DNA from: Atrichornis clamosus
Taxonomy: Eukaryota; Chordata; Aves; Passeriformes; Menuridae
Length of the DNA: 64,000 nt
Direction: 5' to 3'
Assembly (NCBI GenBank): GCA_013400975.1
Contig: WBMZ01005367.1
Coordinates: forward strand, 186,001-250,000
The notes under the pieces were generated by a model, which made no database searches, was not told where the DNA came from, and worked only from the letters and a program-made list of their open reading frames with translations. Made by a program: the position numbers and the translations under genes. The first letter of the stretch is position 1. The number at the start of each line of letters is the position of its first letter. Positions 35,605-47,630 of the stretch are shown in pieces.

Positions 35605-36245
35605 CAGGTCAACCTGTATTGGCCAGCAGTGTGCCCAGGTGGCCAAGAGGGCTAAAGGCATCCTGAGCTGTACCAGCAACAGTGTGTCCAGCAGGACCAG
35701 GGGAGTGATGGTCCCCCTGCACTCGGCACTGCTGAGGCCACACCTCGAATCCTGGGCCCAGTTTTGGGCCCCTCATGACAAGGAAGACATTGAGGTGCTG
35801 GAGCGTGTCCAGAGAAGTGAATGGAGGTGGGAAAGGGTCTGGAGCACAAGATGAGGAGCACCCAGATGAGGAGCAGCTGGGGCAGCTGCTGGGGGCTCAG
35901 CCTGCAGAAAAGGAGGCTCAGGGGGGACTTTCTCACTCCGTACAACTCCTTGACAGGAGAGTGTAGCCAGGTGGGGGTTGGTCTTTTCTCCCAAGTAATA
36001 TGGGACAGGACAAGAAGACACGGCCTCAAGCTGTGCCAGGGAAGGTTTAGATTGGGTATTAGAAAAACTTTCTTCACTGGAAGGGTTGCCAAGCACTGGA
36101 ACAGGTTGTGCAGGGAAGTGGTTGAGTCACCATCTCTGGAGATATTTAAAAGATGTGTAGATGTGGTTCTGTGGACAAGTGGTGGCCTTGGGAGTGCTGG
36201 GACTCAATGATCTTAAAGGTATTTTCCAATCTAAATGATTCTACA
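35605..36245 (+). mobile_element. CR1 LINE, 3' portion, 5'-truncated
   Basis: It reads ATTGGCCAGCAGTGTGCCCA, GTGTCCAGCAGGACCAGGGG, CCACACCTCGAATCCTGGGC, GGAGCGTGTCCAGAGAAGTG and CAAGCTGTGCCAGGGAAGGT, and ends GACTCAATGATCTTAAAGGT and CCAATCTAAATGATTCTAC. The translated pieces include QKRRLRGDF, QVGVGLFSQV and EVVESPSLEIFKRCVDVV, known CR1 ORF2-end sequence. Frameshifts near 35820 and a short deletion or scramble around 35840-35875 break the frame. Confidence 0.92.
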
Positions 36246-39200
36246 GTGTGAAATTGGAATCCTTTGGGAACCATGGGTTTTTCCAGTCCTTACCATATCA
36301 CCTAATATTCTTTCAATATAAATTTTGGAGTTGTAATTTCCCAACTCAGTATTCCCCTCAAAAACCAAGTGTGCAAAGCCAATTCTGCTGAACTAACTGG
36401 AGAAAGATCCAGCTCTCATTTTTACCAATACTTGCCTCATTGGTGAGGCACAGCCCACTGGATCCTGAGCCAGACCAACTTCACAGCTCAGGGACTGAGA
36501 GGAGATGTGTGAGCAGGTGTTGTGGTGGTCATGCAGCTCTCTAAGCTTATGAAATGTCTGGCCAGTGATTTCACACTGGGTGCCTGGCACCGGGGAAACA
36601 CCAAGATTTGGAACTCCAGAGCTCAACACCAGGACCTGAGTGGGGTGTGTGGGTTTGCTTTCTGTAACTTTTGTCATCGGGAGCATCTCCTGTCCCTCAT
36701 CCCTCTGTCCTGCCCATCTCTCATCCATTCCCTGCTCCCCTGTCTGTCTCCTGCTGGCTCTCCCACTGCCCACATCCATCTACACCACCTTGTAACTCAC
36801 TCTTCTGCTTTGCAGTGATAGTTGTTTTCTCCTTCCACTATGCATTTATACCGTGATTTATGACCCTGGGTTTAAAGATTTATTGCAATGCACACATGGC
36901 ACAGCAGACTCTAAGTGATGTGTTTAGCCTGGTTATTATTCTCTTATACAGCAATTTTTCCAAAGTGAAACAAGCAGCTTCGTGTTGTCAAAACTTTTGT
37001 CCTCTAACTTCCAAGGTTTATTCCAATGAGAATATAACCAGGGAAGAGAAGGCAACTTAAAGAGGCTGGATGGCATCTATAAACCTCACAAGTGATATAA
37101 GCACATGGGAGCTTAACCAAGCAGCAGATGGTCTTCAGGCAATTAATTGCAGGTTGAGGTTTCACGTCTCCATCAGCTTTTGCTCATTCCACCTTACAGA
37201 CATGGTGAAAAACCTGTCATCAATTTAAACTTCCTCCTCCCTGTGAGAAAAGCAGCAATGGCAGCATCCATTTATCACCTCCTCTCCCTTGCATTTGCAT
37301 GTTTTAGGACAGTGTTTTAGTTATCTAAGATGAGCAAGGGCCTTAGGTCATCTTTGAGAGCTTAAACTGATCTAAGGCTTTAATGTGCTTAAAGGTAGTG
37401 GAAGGACAATGATTATATTTAACCCCAAAAAACCAAAACCCACCGTGTACCTAAGACATACAGAAGTCTCTTGTTTGTCATGGATCTCTGTTTCTTTCTT
37501 CACATGCATGCTCTTGATGTACAGACCAAGTCAAAGTCCCCTAAAATCACTGAAAGGTCTTAAATTAGCTCAAAGAAGCATTGGTGTTGGCATCAGCAGC
37601 AGCAGGTTCAGCCAGCTGTTGTGAACATTCTTAGAAGTTTATTATTTTTTGTACTGAACTTGTGTCAAAACGAATCTGGAAAACATTAAAACCCCACCAC
37701 AAGCACTAATTCCACCTGTAGTGAAACCCCCAAAATGTGTGGTTTCTTATCAAAGTGCACCTTTCCAACTGTAGTTCTTTTAAATTACTATCCAATTAAA
37801 GAAATAGCAGTGAGCCTTTTTTTTTTTTTTAATTAGCAATTTTCTCATTTAACTAAGCATTTGAAATGGTCATTTAAGAGAAGCAATTTTGTCTCTTTCT
37901 CCTAAGCAAGCAAATCTTGTCACAATTTAATTTTCTCATGACTCAGCATAATATCCAAAAGGATTTCCTCCAAGTTTCCAAATGGGGCACACGCTGGAGC
38001 TGCAGCATTCCCACCCTTGGAAATGCCAAGAAATGCTGTGAATGAATAAGAAACAAAGTTGGTTTGGCTGGAATTATTACCATGCTAGTCAGACCTGGCA
38101 TCTCAAAAAGTTAAGACCTCTGCTGCCAAATTTGAAGATGCCTTGCCCCAGGATTTTATTTAATCTCAGGCTTGTCCTAGAGGCTATGAAGCACCCGAGA
38201 TGTCATTTTGTTTTGAGTTTCTCGCCCAGGTCTGCACTCGTGTACGACAGCGCTGTTATCACTGCCGGCAGGAGCAGACCAGCACTAAACAACCTGGCTC
38301 CTCCCATGAGTGTGTGACACCAATAATCCACCTTCTCACTAGGGTTGGCCCAAATTTTTTGTGTCATAAGCGGAAAGCCCACTTTCTGAGGTTGCTGCGT
38401 GGTAGTGAAGGCAGCAGAGAACAGCTGTGGGTTTGAGTGCTGTTTGTTTTACATTGATGCTGCTCTGGAGCTTACACGTGAGGTTTTAACCCTAAACACG
38501 GATGTGTGGGTGCTCATCTCTCGGGCTTGGACTTCAGCAGCTGAGCAACAGCCACACTTCTGATGTTCTTGCAGAAAAGCATCAATAGTGCTGATTTGTA
38601 ATTGAAAAGGAAGATTATATTGCATGACTCAGAAACGACACTGGGAAAGAGATCTGATATTGTAGTATTTAAGCACATGAAAAGCAGGTTGCAATGGAAA
38701 AGCTTGAAAAACAGACATGACTCCTTTATTTATGCTCATGATGATGCATTTTGCACAGCACCCATATTAAGAGTCAGCAGTGAATGTGGCCAAGCGCAGC
38801 TGTACCATATGTGACCAGCCCCAAGATCATTAGGAACGACCCAAGAGGTAAAAATATAGTTTCAAATACTACTCCAAAAATCCTATCACTTTATCCTGAA
38901 AGATAATACCTCATATAGAATTCAATTTTCAATTTCTCTCCTAAACTTGCAATATTTCCATAGGAATATTTTTCCATAAGAGGATTTTTTAAAGAAGTTG
39001 GAAATTGTCCATCTGCACTGCAAGGGTTTGGGTTTTTGCTGCATGGGTGCACGTGCAGCATGTGTAGCTGCTTCAAACACACACCAACCACGTCTGCTCG
39101 TTAGCCATTTTCTGCCACAACCCTTGGCAGGGCCGCAGAGCACGCCCAGGTAATGAGAGATGGCCTCTGTGCAGCCACCAAAAGGGCTTGAACCGATGTT

Positions 39201-41049
39201 TTATTGTCAGTCTTAAAGCTGGCATTTCCGTGCGCTTCATTTTACCACTCTATTACTGTTCTTGTAATCTGGTTGTGTGTAATTAAACATTGAATGCAGC
39301 CCTACGGAGCCCCACGGCTGCAGCGTGCCCTGCTGTTCGCAGCCACTCCAGAGAGAACTTTTCACGTAAGATTTTAATTTTTTAGAAATACCTGTTCTTC
39401 AAATAGCTACAATAGCTCTGCAGGAGCCTGTCAGTCAAGCAAGATTACAGATTCTCTAAATTCAGCCTGACATGACAGACTGTAATGACTTTGAAGGGGC
39501 TTTTATGGTCTATTGTGCCAGTGGTCCCTGCCTAATAGAAGCATCTCCTATACTCATTAAAACTGTAATGGCTCCAGAGATTTCTACATTACCAGTTACT
39601 TCAAATGTGAGTTGTTTCATCACAAAAAAGCACATTCATGCAAAACTAAAGGTGTAGGTTAAATAAGGAAAATAGAACTTAGATTTACAGACTGACCCAT
39701 ACCTTTACCTTACACAACTTTGATGCTGAGAAATTGCAGCATTGGCAAGGATGTGAGCAATTTGAAGTAAAATTTTTGCTCGCTGAAAGCGAAAATGGAG
39801 AAGTGGGTGACGCTGTCTGTGCAGTGAGATTTTAATGTAATGCTGTAGGGACCAATGTGGCACCAAAAAGAATAGTGGTGGATGTTTTTGGGATGCCATA
39901 GCTCCAAGGTAAGTTATGACGCCCATCTTCTGGGTGGATGAAGCTCTTTGGCCTCCACCATGCTGGAGGTCAGGGCAGACCATCACATTTGCCCTTTCTG
40001 GCCTCACCCTCTCTCAATCTTCTCCTGAAGACCGGAGGTTATGTTTGGTAGCCCCATTCAGTAACAGCAAATCACAGTATGGCATTTCTAATACCAAGTG
40101 ATTTACATGTGAAAAAGAGAGAAAATGTCACTGTGCTGGAGGTGGAAGGGAAACTTGGATTTGATAGTCAGCTGCATTTTTTAGGTCAGTCACATCTTTC
40201 ATTTCCCAGGTATGCAGTGGCGTTGTGAGGCTGCCTGGGGACTCCTGGTGACACTACCACGGAGCAGCCTGTAAGGATAATGCAAAAAAGAAAATCTTGA
40301 GGGTAGTGAGAAGACAGGAGCAAGTAAGGAGCAGAAGGAAATCTGTTCCCAAGTGTCTGCTGTGACAGCACACAAGCATCCATTGTAGGAAATTCCAAGC
40401 TGTTTGGGCTGTCCATGAGGCTGGACCAGAGCCTCCAGAGCAACAAAGAAGAGGGGTGCAGTAACAAACCACAGGAGCTGGCACACACAAAGCCGAGTGG
40501 CTCTGCCCAGCAGAGGGTAGCATTGACCAAACACCCCAGCCTGTATTCCAGGTTTACACTTTAACCCACCTATGAATGTCCACCTCTGCTGCAGCCCCTT
40601 TGAGACAAGAGGCTCAGCTCAGCCCAGACCCAGGGAAAGCCTCACAGGCTGACACCTTGTAAATTCTGCTCATAAATTATGAGAAATCTGGAAAAACACC
40701 TTCCAAAGTAGAATTTCAAGGAATCTGTTAAGACACATGTTAAACAGTAAAGTACATACAGTCACATTTGTTTCAAAGTCAGTGTTATTTAGTTCCTTGT
40801 ATTTGGATTTATTTTCAGGTCCTGATTTGATGTTCAGGTTTGGAGCTGATCAGGTGTAAAGCTGCCCCCAAAGCACTGCAGAGCCTGTATCGCCAACAGT
40901 AAAGCCTCTGATTTAGTCACCTAAATGGGAATCCCAAAAGAATTGCACTTTTTTAGTGCCTTACATATTCTGAAACCGAAGCCCTAAGATCTTAACTGTA
41001 ATCATGTCTCAGTTAGTCTAGACTATCATTTTCTCTGATGTCTGACGAA
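36246..41049. other. Intergenic 4.8 kb upstream of the CAMK1D promoter, no gene seen
   Basis: No coding or RNA gene is supported. The DNA is mostly AT-rich and free of clear repeats. Blocks at about 37.75-38.0, 38.68-38.79 and 39.19-39.62 kb carry dense AT-rich motifs (TAATTAGC, TTAATTTT, GTGTAATTAAAC) and look like candidate non-coding elements. A T tract lies at about 37818-37831. Confidence 0.6.
39190..39620. promoter_or_regulatory. Candidate upstream regulatory element of CAMK1D
   Basis: About 3 kb upstream of the first coding exon, this stretch has TGTGTAATTAAACATTGAAT, GTCAGTCAAGCAAGATTACA and ACTGTAATGACTTTGAAGGG, with repeated CTGTAAT/TGTAAT words and no repeat signature. It could be a proximal enhancer. 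No conservation data were available. Confidence 0.3.
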
Positions 41050-41503
41050 TCCTGCCTGTCACCCCACATCAGAGCTTAGCCCATGCCCGACGTGACGACG
41101 CTAGAGGTCTCAGTGTCGCTAAGAAAAAGCTGCTTTTAGCAATAATCTCAGCCACGCGTGTGTGTGACAGTGCGAGAGGCCGATGCCGTGCCCGGCTCAG
41201 ACGGCGGGGCCGGCGGGGTGGGCGCGGTGCCAGGGCTGGACCCCTCGCCGGGGCTGCGCGGCGCCCATCACCTGCCCCTGGGCTGCGTGACCCCTCTTTG
41301 GGCGCCCCTGGCTTCGAGGGCTGTGCTGGATAAGGGTGGTCCTTGCTAAGGGGTGCTTTTTTGCATCCCGCGAGGGTGTGTGTGTGCGAGACAGGTGGGC
41401 ACCGCCGCACCCGCGCATCCCGGCGCATCCTGCGCATCCCGGCGCAGCCCCGCGCAGCGCCCGTCCAGGCAGCACGGCCGTTTGTCGTGTGGCTTTTTAA
41501 TTT

Positions 41504-41553
41504 TCCTTTTTTTTTTTTTTCCGGCTTTCCCTTTTTTTTTTTTTTTTTTTTTT
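41504..41553. repeat. Poly-T tracts in the CpG island
   Basis: Two T runs (about 17 and 22 bases) are separated by CCGGCTTTCCC. They are complementary to the A-rich tract at 41854-41936 and can be length-variable. Confidence 0.85.
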
Positions 41554-41666
41554 CCCTCGCCGCTTTCCCTCCCCTCCCGTTTGACGTGCGTGGTTTTGGT
41601 GCAATGCGAATTATCTTCATTCAGTCAGGAGGGGCAGCGCCAGGCAGCAGAGCAGCGGCGGGGCTG

Positions 41667-41728
41667 CCTCCTCCTTCCTCCTCCTCCTCCTCTCTCTCCT
41701 TCCTCCTCCTCCTCCTCCTCCTCCTCCC
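41667..41728. repeat. CTC/CCT trinucleotide-type pyrimidine tract
   Basis: Sixty-two bases without a purine, the last 28 being near-perfect (CTC)n. It is complementary to the GAG tract at 42209-42243. Confidence 0.9.
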
Positions 41729-41853
41729 ATTGCCATAACAACCGCGCACAGCCGCTGCGCCCGCACCGCTCCGCACCGCACCGCGCCCGGGAGGCTCAGC
41801 ATCCCACGGGGCCACGCACGGGGGGTGGGGGAAGAGAAACAGTGACCTCCCTC

Positions 41854-41936
41854 AAAAAAAAAAAAAAAAAAAAAAAAAGAAAGAAAAAAAAGAAAAAAAA
41901 AAAGAAAAAAGAAAAAAAGAAAAACAGCCAAAAAAA
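41854..41936. repeat. A-rich purine tract with AAAG interruptions
   Basis: It begins with 25 A, followed by runs of 7-11 A separated by single G, and is all purine to about 41926. It may be slippage-prone, and an assembly may misjudge its length. Confidence 0.9.
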
Positions 41937-42060
41937 GAGGGACTTTTCCGCGGGGTGGGTCAGTCAGGGAGCAAAGTGACCCCAGGACGGGGGTGCGCGC
42001 AGCTGCTGCGCGGGGCGCAGGAGGACGGAGGGACGGGGCAGCCCCGCCAGCGGCTCCGCG

Positions 42061-42124
42061 GGGGGGGACGCGGAGGAGGGGAGAGGAGGGGAGAGAAGGG
42101 GAGGGAAGGGGGGGGAAGAGAAAG
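42061..42124 (+). repeat. G-rich purine tract, potential G-quadruplex
   Basis: Successive GGGG runs are spaced by three to six purines (GGGGAGAGGAGGGGAGAGAA, then GGGGAGGGAAGGGGGGGG). At least four G-tracts within 45 bases satisfy the usual quadruplex pattern on the + (non-template) strand. It lies about 90 bases upstream of the likely start site. Confidence 0.85.
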
Positions 42125-42138
42125 TTGGGAGGAAATAG

Positions 42139-42480
<342 letters not shown>

Positions 42481-43890
42481 TAGGTGGCGGGGTTCGGCTG
42501 CGGGGCCGGTGGCGGGCGCGGGCGCTGTCCCTTCCCCCGGGGATGCGCGGGTCGCCCCGCGGGTGGGTGCGGGTCTCTGTGCGGGGATTTTCGCCGCCGC
42601 GGGTGCTGCTCCGCGCCCTGCGCATCCATCCGAGCAAGAAGTCGGAGCGACCTGGAAACACGGAGCAAAATAGAATTGTGGGGCAGGAGCTGGGCTAGCA
42701 TCACCCCTCGCCACCGCCCCCTCCCCCCAAAAAAGAGATAAAAAGGAAAAACCCCAAGTGTTTTAAAATATTGATAGAACGAGGAGACAGGGGAAAGCTT
42801 TTTCCTGATGGTGCGACTGTAAATAAATGCGGTCTGACTTGCACGCTTCCCCTAAAGCCGATGGCTGCAGCTATTCGTGGACAGACGAGCAGAAATAATC
42901 GGAGTGGATTGGATGTGTTTTAGCTACGATGCTTAACTGTTGTTGGGCTTTATTTGTTTTATTTATAGTGGCGGGCATAAAGATTAGTAAAACGGTAGAG
43001 TTGTTTTTTTTTTTTCAGAAGGCTGAGAATAAACACGCACAGATGGTGCAAAGGAGCGGGGTGCAGGCTAGTGCCTTTTTGGCTGAGCAAAGAGTTTTAT
43101 TTTTGTTAAAACTAATTTTCGCATACAGGATATTGTAGAAGTAGAGAGCTGGGAGTGCTGAAGGAATCAGCGTATGGGCTGGTGTGTGTGTGTACATTGT
43201 AATTAAAGTTGGGTTGTATTGGGAGAGCTCCTCGTGGCTGTGTCCCCAGTGCTTTAATTGAAACTTCACGCATGTCTCCAAACGCAGCGTTGTTAATCCC
43301 AACAGTAGTGCTTTCCCTACGCTGCGTGCCACTTGCAAAACACGGTTGAACAAGTTTTGACTGTAATATTTGAGTTTCTTTCTGCTTCCAAGGGAGGGCT
43401 CTCTATAAACAGAGTATTTCTGGTTCACGGGCTCGCTGATTTCCTATAAACAGGCTGCGAGTAAGAACCAGGCTGGGCGTTTAACATGGAGGTGGCTCAG
43501 CAGCTCCGCGGTGATGAGCTTGATAGCGTAGCCCTCAGGAAAACACTGGCTTGGTAAATCAAATTAATGTCTGTCCAGGTCTCTGAAGAGGCAAAATGCA
43601 GTGTAAGAGCCGAGTGCTATGATGTATTCTTGTCACCTTCCTTGAGTTTTTGCTGTGAGAATTTCATGCTGGGAGAGATGTGCCCTGCTTGTCACATTAG
43701 GCGTGCAGTTCCCTTCCTGAGCAAAGGGGTGTTGGGGAGGAAACTTTTAAGGCTCTCAGATTCGCTGCAGCAGCAGGACAGTTCACTGTGGTTCCCACTG
43801 TACAGCTCTCTGTCATCTCTGTGGTTGAGGTGTGGAAGCCACCTTCGAGGGTTAATTTGTGCTGCTGAAGAGGTTCAGGAAGAATTAACG

Positions 43891-43950
43891 CTGTGGCCTA
43901 GATCCATATCCCACTGCAGTTAATGGGAGCAGGTGTAGGTCCCAAGGAAG
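43891..43950. repeat. Old amniote repeat fragment ('cattgacttcaatggga' type)
   Basis: GGCCTAGATCCATATCCCAC then GCAGTTAATGGGAGCAGGTG resembles the old dispersed sauropsid repeats built around CCATTGAAGTCAATGGGA. Diverged and assigned from memory only. Confidence 0.35.
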
Positions 43951-44299
43951 GTAAAGCTGGTCAGAGTTAAGGGTTATGCATACCAGCATGGCTATTGCAA
44001 ATTACATTCATTAAATATGGCCAGTTAGTGTCTCAGACTACTAACCATTGTCCAGGCTTCACAGTTGTGGTTAGTAAGTCCTTTCTGATGGAAGCAGTGA
44101 AGTTTTTAAACTTGACTTAACAGTCAATCTGCAAAGTCTTAGAAAATTAAAATAACTGGATTATGAACCTGGGCCCATATAAAGAAAACAGATCTGTTTC
44201 CTTTTCCAGACATAGCTGTATTTAGTTATGAATGTATGTGCATTTAACAGCCTACACATGGGTTGCCTTCTGGTTGTGCATTCCTTGGCTTCCAAGGGC

Positions 44300-44515
44300 A
44301 GGCTGATAATTAGGAGATTTGAGTCTGAGTTTTGGTTCTGTCCTTGGCCACCCACCAGCAGAGCACCTGCAGTTCCTACCAGGTCTAGTGTGACCTACCA
44401 GGATGTGAAACTTCTAAAAAATTTAGGCCATCACTGTGCAAATCATTAAAGTGCCTGTTCCATTCACACTGAAGTCAGTGAAAGGCTATTCACTGACTTG
44501 AGCAGCAGATACACA
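44300..44515. repeat. Possible old SINE/palindromic repeat fragments
   Basis: A SINE-like GGAGATTTGAGTCTGAGTTT plus TTCTGTCCTTGGCCACCCAC (about 44312-44356) is followed by CACACTGAAGTCAGTGAAAG and TATTCACTGACTTGAGCAGC (about 44465-44505). The latter is an inverted pair of GAAGTCAGTGAA and TTCACTGACTT, as in the old palindromic repeat. Assignment is tentative. Confidence 0.35.
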
Positions 44516-45818
44516 GGGTCTAGGAGCTCAAATGATGGAAAACATTCTCAGTTATTGATAAGGAAGTATTTAAATAGGAATTAAGCAAAAGTATAAATAG
44601 CTTTAAAGTATTTGGACCAAAATGTTTTCCTCTGGCGTTATTTAGGAGCAGGGATAAAATCTACATTGATCCCTCCTGCACTGTAAGGCTGAACCCTGTT
44701 GGACAGCCAACACTTGATCTCACTGTCTGTCTAATAGATTTTTCTCTAGCATGGAGTGAAAAACTTGGCATGTCAGATGAAATGCACTGGATTGTAGTAG
44801 CTGTATTTTGCATTTCTCTGCCATTCCATTTCAGGATGCCAAAGTGCTAAAAGCACTTTAAACAGAAAAAAAATCCCTTTTTCATGCAGCTGTCTTAACT
44901 GCCTGTGGTAAAATTGGTTAGAGAAAGAAAAGCACTAAACTCCCAAATCAGGGAAGAAAGTGAAAAGAAACTTTAAAAGCAGATTTTATTTCAAGTGCAT
45001 TGATTTGTGAATATTAAATCTGTGTGTATGCCCTGTTAATGATTTGTTCTCAGAAAAGAACCTTTCATCTGAATAAAAGCTTTTCAGCAGGTCTTTAATA
45101 TGGGAGAGTTGAAATTTGCTGGAATTATTAAAAAGATCCTAAGTCAGTTAATCATTATGTCATTTGGGCTTCAAGAAACCTCTAATGAGTACCCAGCTCT
45201 CCCTTCCAGAGCTGGAATTAATTATTTACATGTCCCTTTAAATCAAGCCCAGCCACATTGATGCTGAAATTGAACTGGGTGTCATGTCCAGATGTAAGAA
45301 GTAGCCCTTTTCCACCCAAAGAATTGTTTCCTTTGGTGGCTGAGGTCGGTGTTGCTTGCTCTGCTCTGTGCCGTTGGGCAATAGTGTTTTTCTAAAGAAG
45401 TACCAGCAATGCAGTGACTGGCTCAGATGTTCCCAAACCTGTATCTGCCCTGTTCTGTATTTCTGCAGATACTGAAGCATGTGCAATCTTAATGTGGGGC
45501 TGCAATTTCTCAGGAACCAGAGTGTCAACAAAATATTTTGGTAATATTAACCAATATTAATATATTTTGCAATGCATGGTTATTAATACAGTTTCTATAT
45601 TACTATATTACTACATATATGATGGTCCTGATCCATTCTTGGGCTGTGCCAGTCCATGTAGGACAGTGAACCACACTCCATATGCACAGGTTCGTTGAGT
45701 GGCCCTTCTAGAAACTGGGCCTGTTCACTACTAAGCTACTGACAATGAAATTACGGATCCTGGAAAAGTAACTAGGAAAAAGTAAACAAAATAAATCAAG
45801 GATAAAATAAAATAGCAG

Positions 45819-45862
45819 CAGGCCAGATCCTCAGCTGATGCAATTTAAGGTCCCTTCCAAGT
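45819..45862. repeat. Old amniote repeat fragment ('ggccagatcctcagctg' type)
   Basis: GGCCAGATCCTCAGCTGATG followed by CAATTTAAGG is the terminal word of an old palindromic repeat that I recall from bird, turtle and crocodile genomes. The internal part is missing. Confidence 0.4.
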
Positions 45863-46589
45863 CAAGACAGGTGTGCTTGAGGAAAGAAGAGGATCTGACT
45901 AAAACTGCTTATCTTTTTAAATTTCCACAAATTCACCTATTGTAGCTCTACTCAGTTCCCCCAGAAGAAGAATTGAGAGAGGGGTTGGGGGCCTGCTTGG
46001 AGAGGGGTATTTCTGTGCCAGCTCTTGAGATATGTGATGTTTCACAATAGCAGGAATCTGGTAAGGAGATGAGTGATCACAGAAATATCACCTTTTCTTT
46101 CTCCATATTTAAATGATATTATATCTAAGGCATTTTAAACCTCAGATTTTGACGTCCAAGGAATAATAAGAAACACCATATCATCCACTGGTCAAAGAGA
46201 AAAGTCTTCCATCACTTGATCTGCCTAATTGGATCAACCCCAGATTTCTAAGGTATCTGTTGTTAGGCCTTATTGACACCAGAGTTATGAAGAAATTATA
46301 ATATTTAGAAGGGCTCAGATTTAGTAACTGTGAAAATACTGGTGCTGTCCTTAAAAATGATGTGGTAGATTCCTTAAAGCTTAGTAAGGATAACACAGGC
46401 AGTTGCATGGATATAGCCATAACATAGTAAGAGCTGGGTGGGAAGACAAATATGCCTCAATGCAGTTTCCAGTACTTTCCTAAAATACAGTATAGAGAAA
46501 ACACATGGGTGGTTCTGTTTTTCTCAGCGGCTCTGTGGTAATTTTTGGTTCATCTGTGTCACTTCCATAGTCTTACGCCATTTGATGGG

Positions 46590-46960
46590 CTCCTGGCACT
46601 CTCCGTGACTCTTCCACACACCAGTACGTGCTTGTTCAGGCTGTGAAGTCACCCCACGTCCTCCTCTCACATCTCTTTTCTTGCTCACACACCCCCGTGC
46701 ACACACACGCGTCGTCACAAGCCCTTACGTGCTGTCTGCTGTGTCTCTGTCCTCTCACGTCCTTCACGGTCCCTTCCCCTGCGTGCAGCCCCGCACGGAC
46801 ACGGGGGCTTCCGAGAGCTGACCCACCTCCTGCTCTCGTTTGCTCTGGGGTGGTCAGGCCCTCCTGCGGGATGTGCCTCGCGCCAGCCGGGGCTCCCACC
46901 GGTGAGAAGGTGCTGGTGGAAAGGACAGGGCCTGGCAGAGGCTGCGGTGTAGAGGGCAGG
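46590..46960. promoter_or_regulatory. Intronic CpG-denser islet
   Basis: About 25 CpG dinucleotides in about 370 bases, including ACACGCGTCGTCAC, CCCGCACGGACACGGG and CTCGCGCCAGCCGGGG, in an otherwise CpG-poor intron. It could be an intragenic CpG island, an alternative promoter or a decayed minisatellite. The 154-residue frame across it shows no protein-like similarity. Confidence 0.35.
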
Positions 46961-47439
46961 TGGTGGGAGGTACCACTGGGCTCCAGATCTGTTTGTCTCT
47001 GGTCAAAGATCTTCCCTTCTTACCAGCTGGGTGCCAAAAGCACTCCTGTTGCGTTCAGCACAACAGGTTATCCCTGTTTAGCTTTAACTTGAGGCTTCAG
47101 GTTACTCGGTTGTTTTTCCCTTCTGATTTTGGAACTTCTCAAGACATAAAGGAATATGTTGATATTTGTGCTTCCCTTGGCTCGATGCCCCCTGTGATGA
47201 TTGAGGAGTTTGTCTGATTTTTGAGTTTCTGCTGACACTACCAGCAATTGCTGCCTCTCTTTCATGATGCCTCAGTGAGGCAGCAGTGGCTCTGTCAGAC
47301 TGTTTCATATTCTCCTCAGTTCAGTATTTTCCTTTTTAAAATTTTTTTTTAATTAAAGAAACATTTCACCTAAAAAAAAAAATCTTCAGGGTAGAAAATA
47401 CAGTGTTCCAAAAGGCTGAAGTTAAGGTGTATGTTTTCA

Positions 47440-47630
47440 GGGGGAAGGTTGACGAACCACTGGAGCAAACCATAAAGGCAAGTGGATCTCATCTCCTCTG
47501 GGATGATTTTCTGGGTGCTCAAAAAGCTCTCAGGCTTCATGCAGCAGTCACCAGGAAAGTGCCTCTTGTCCATATTTACAGAGGAAGATATGATCGCTTC
47601 TGACCTTAAAATCTGTGACTCTGGGAATCT
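47440..47630 (+). mobile_element. Old CR1-type LINE 3' end
   Basis: GAACCACTGGAGCAAACCAT, then GCAAGTGGATCTCATCTCCT, and the ending GATCGCTTCTGACCTTAAAA plus TCTGTGACTCTGG match the old sauropsid CR1 3' end (ACTGGAACA..., ...CTTCTGGCCTTAAAATCTATGA). It is much more diverged than the CR1 copies near CDC123. Confidence 0.55.

Noticed and set aside
42486..42487. Alternative splice donor GTGGCG six bases downstream for CAMK1D exon 1
   Set aside because: Using it would place an in-frame TAG in the coding sequence, whereas GTAGGT at 42480 is closer to consensus and keeps the split Thr codon.
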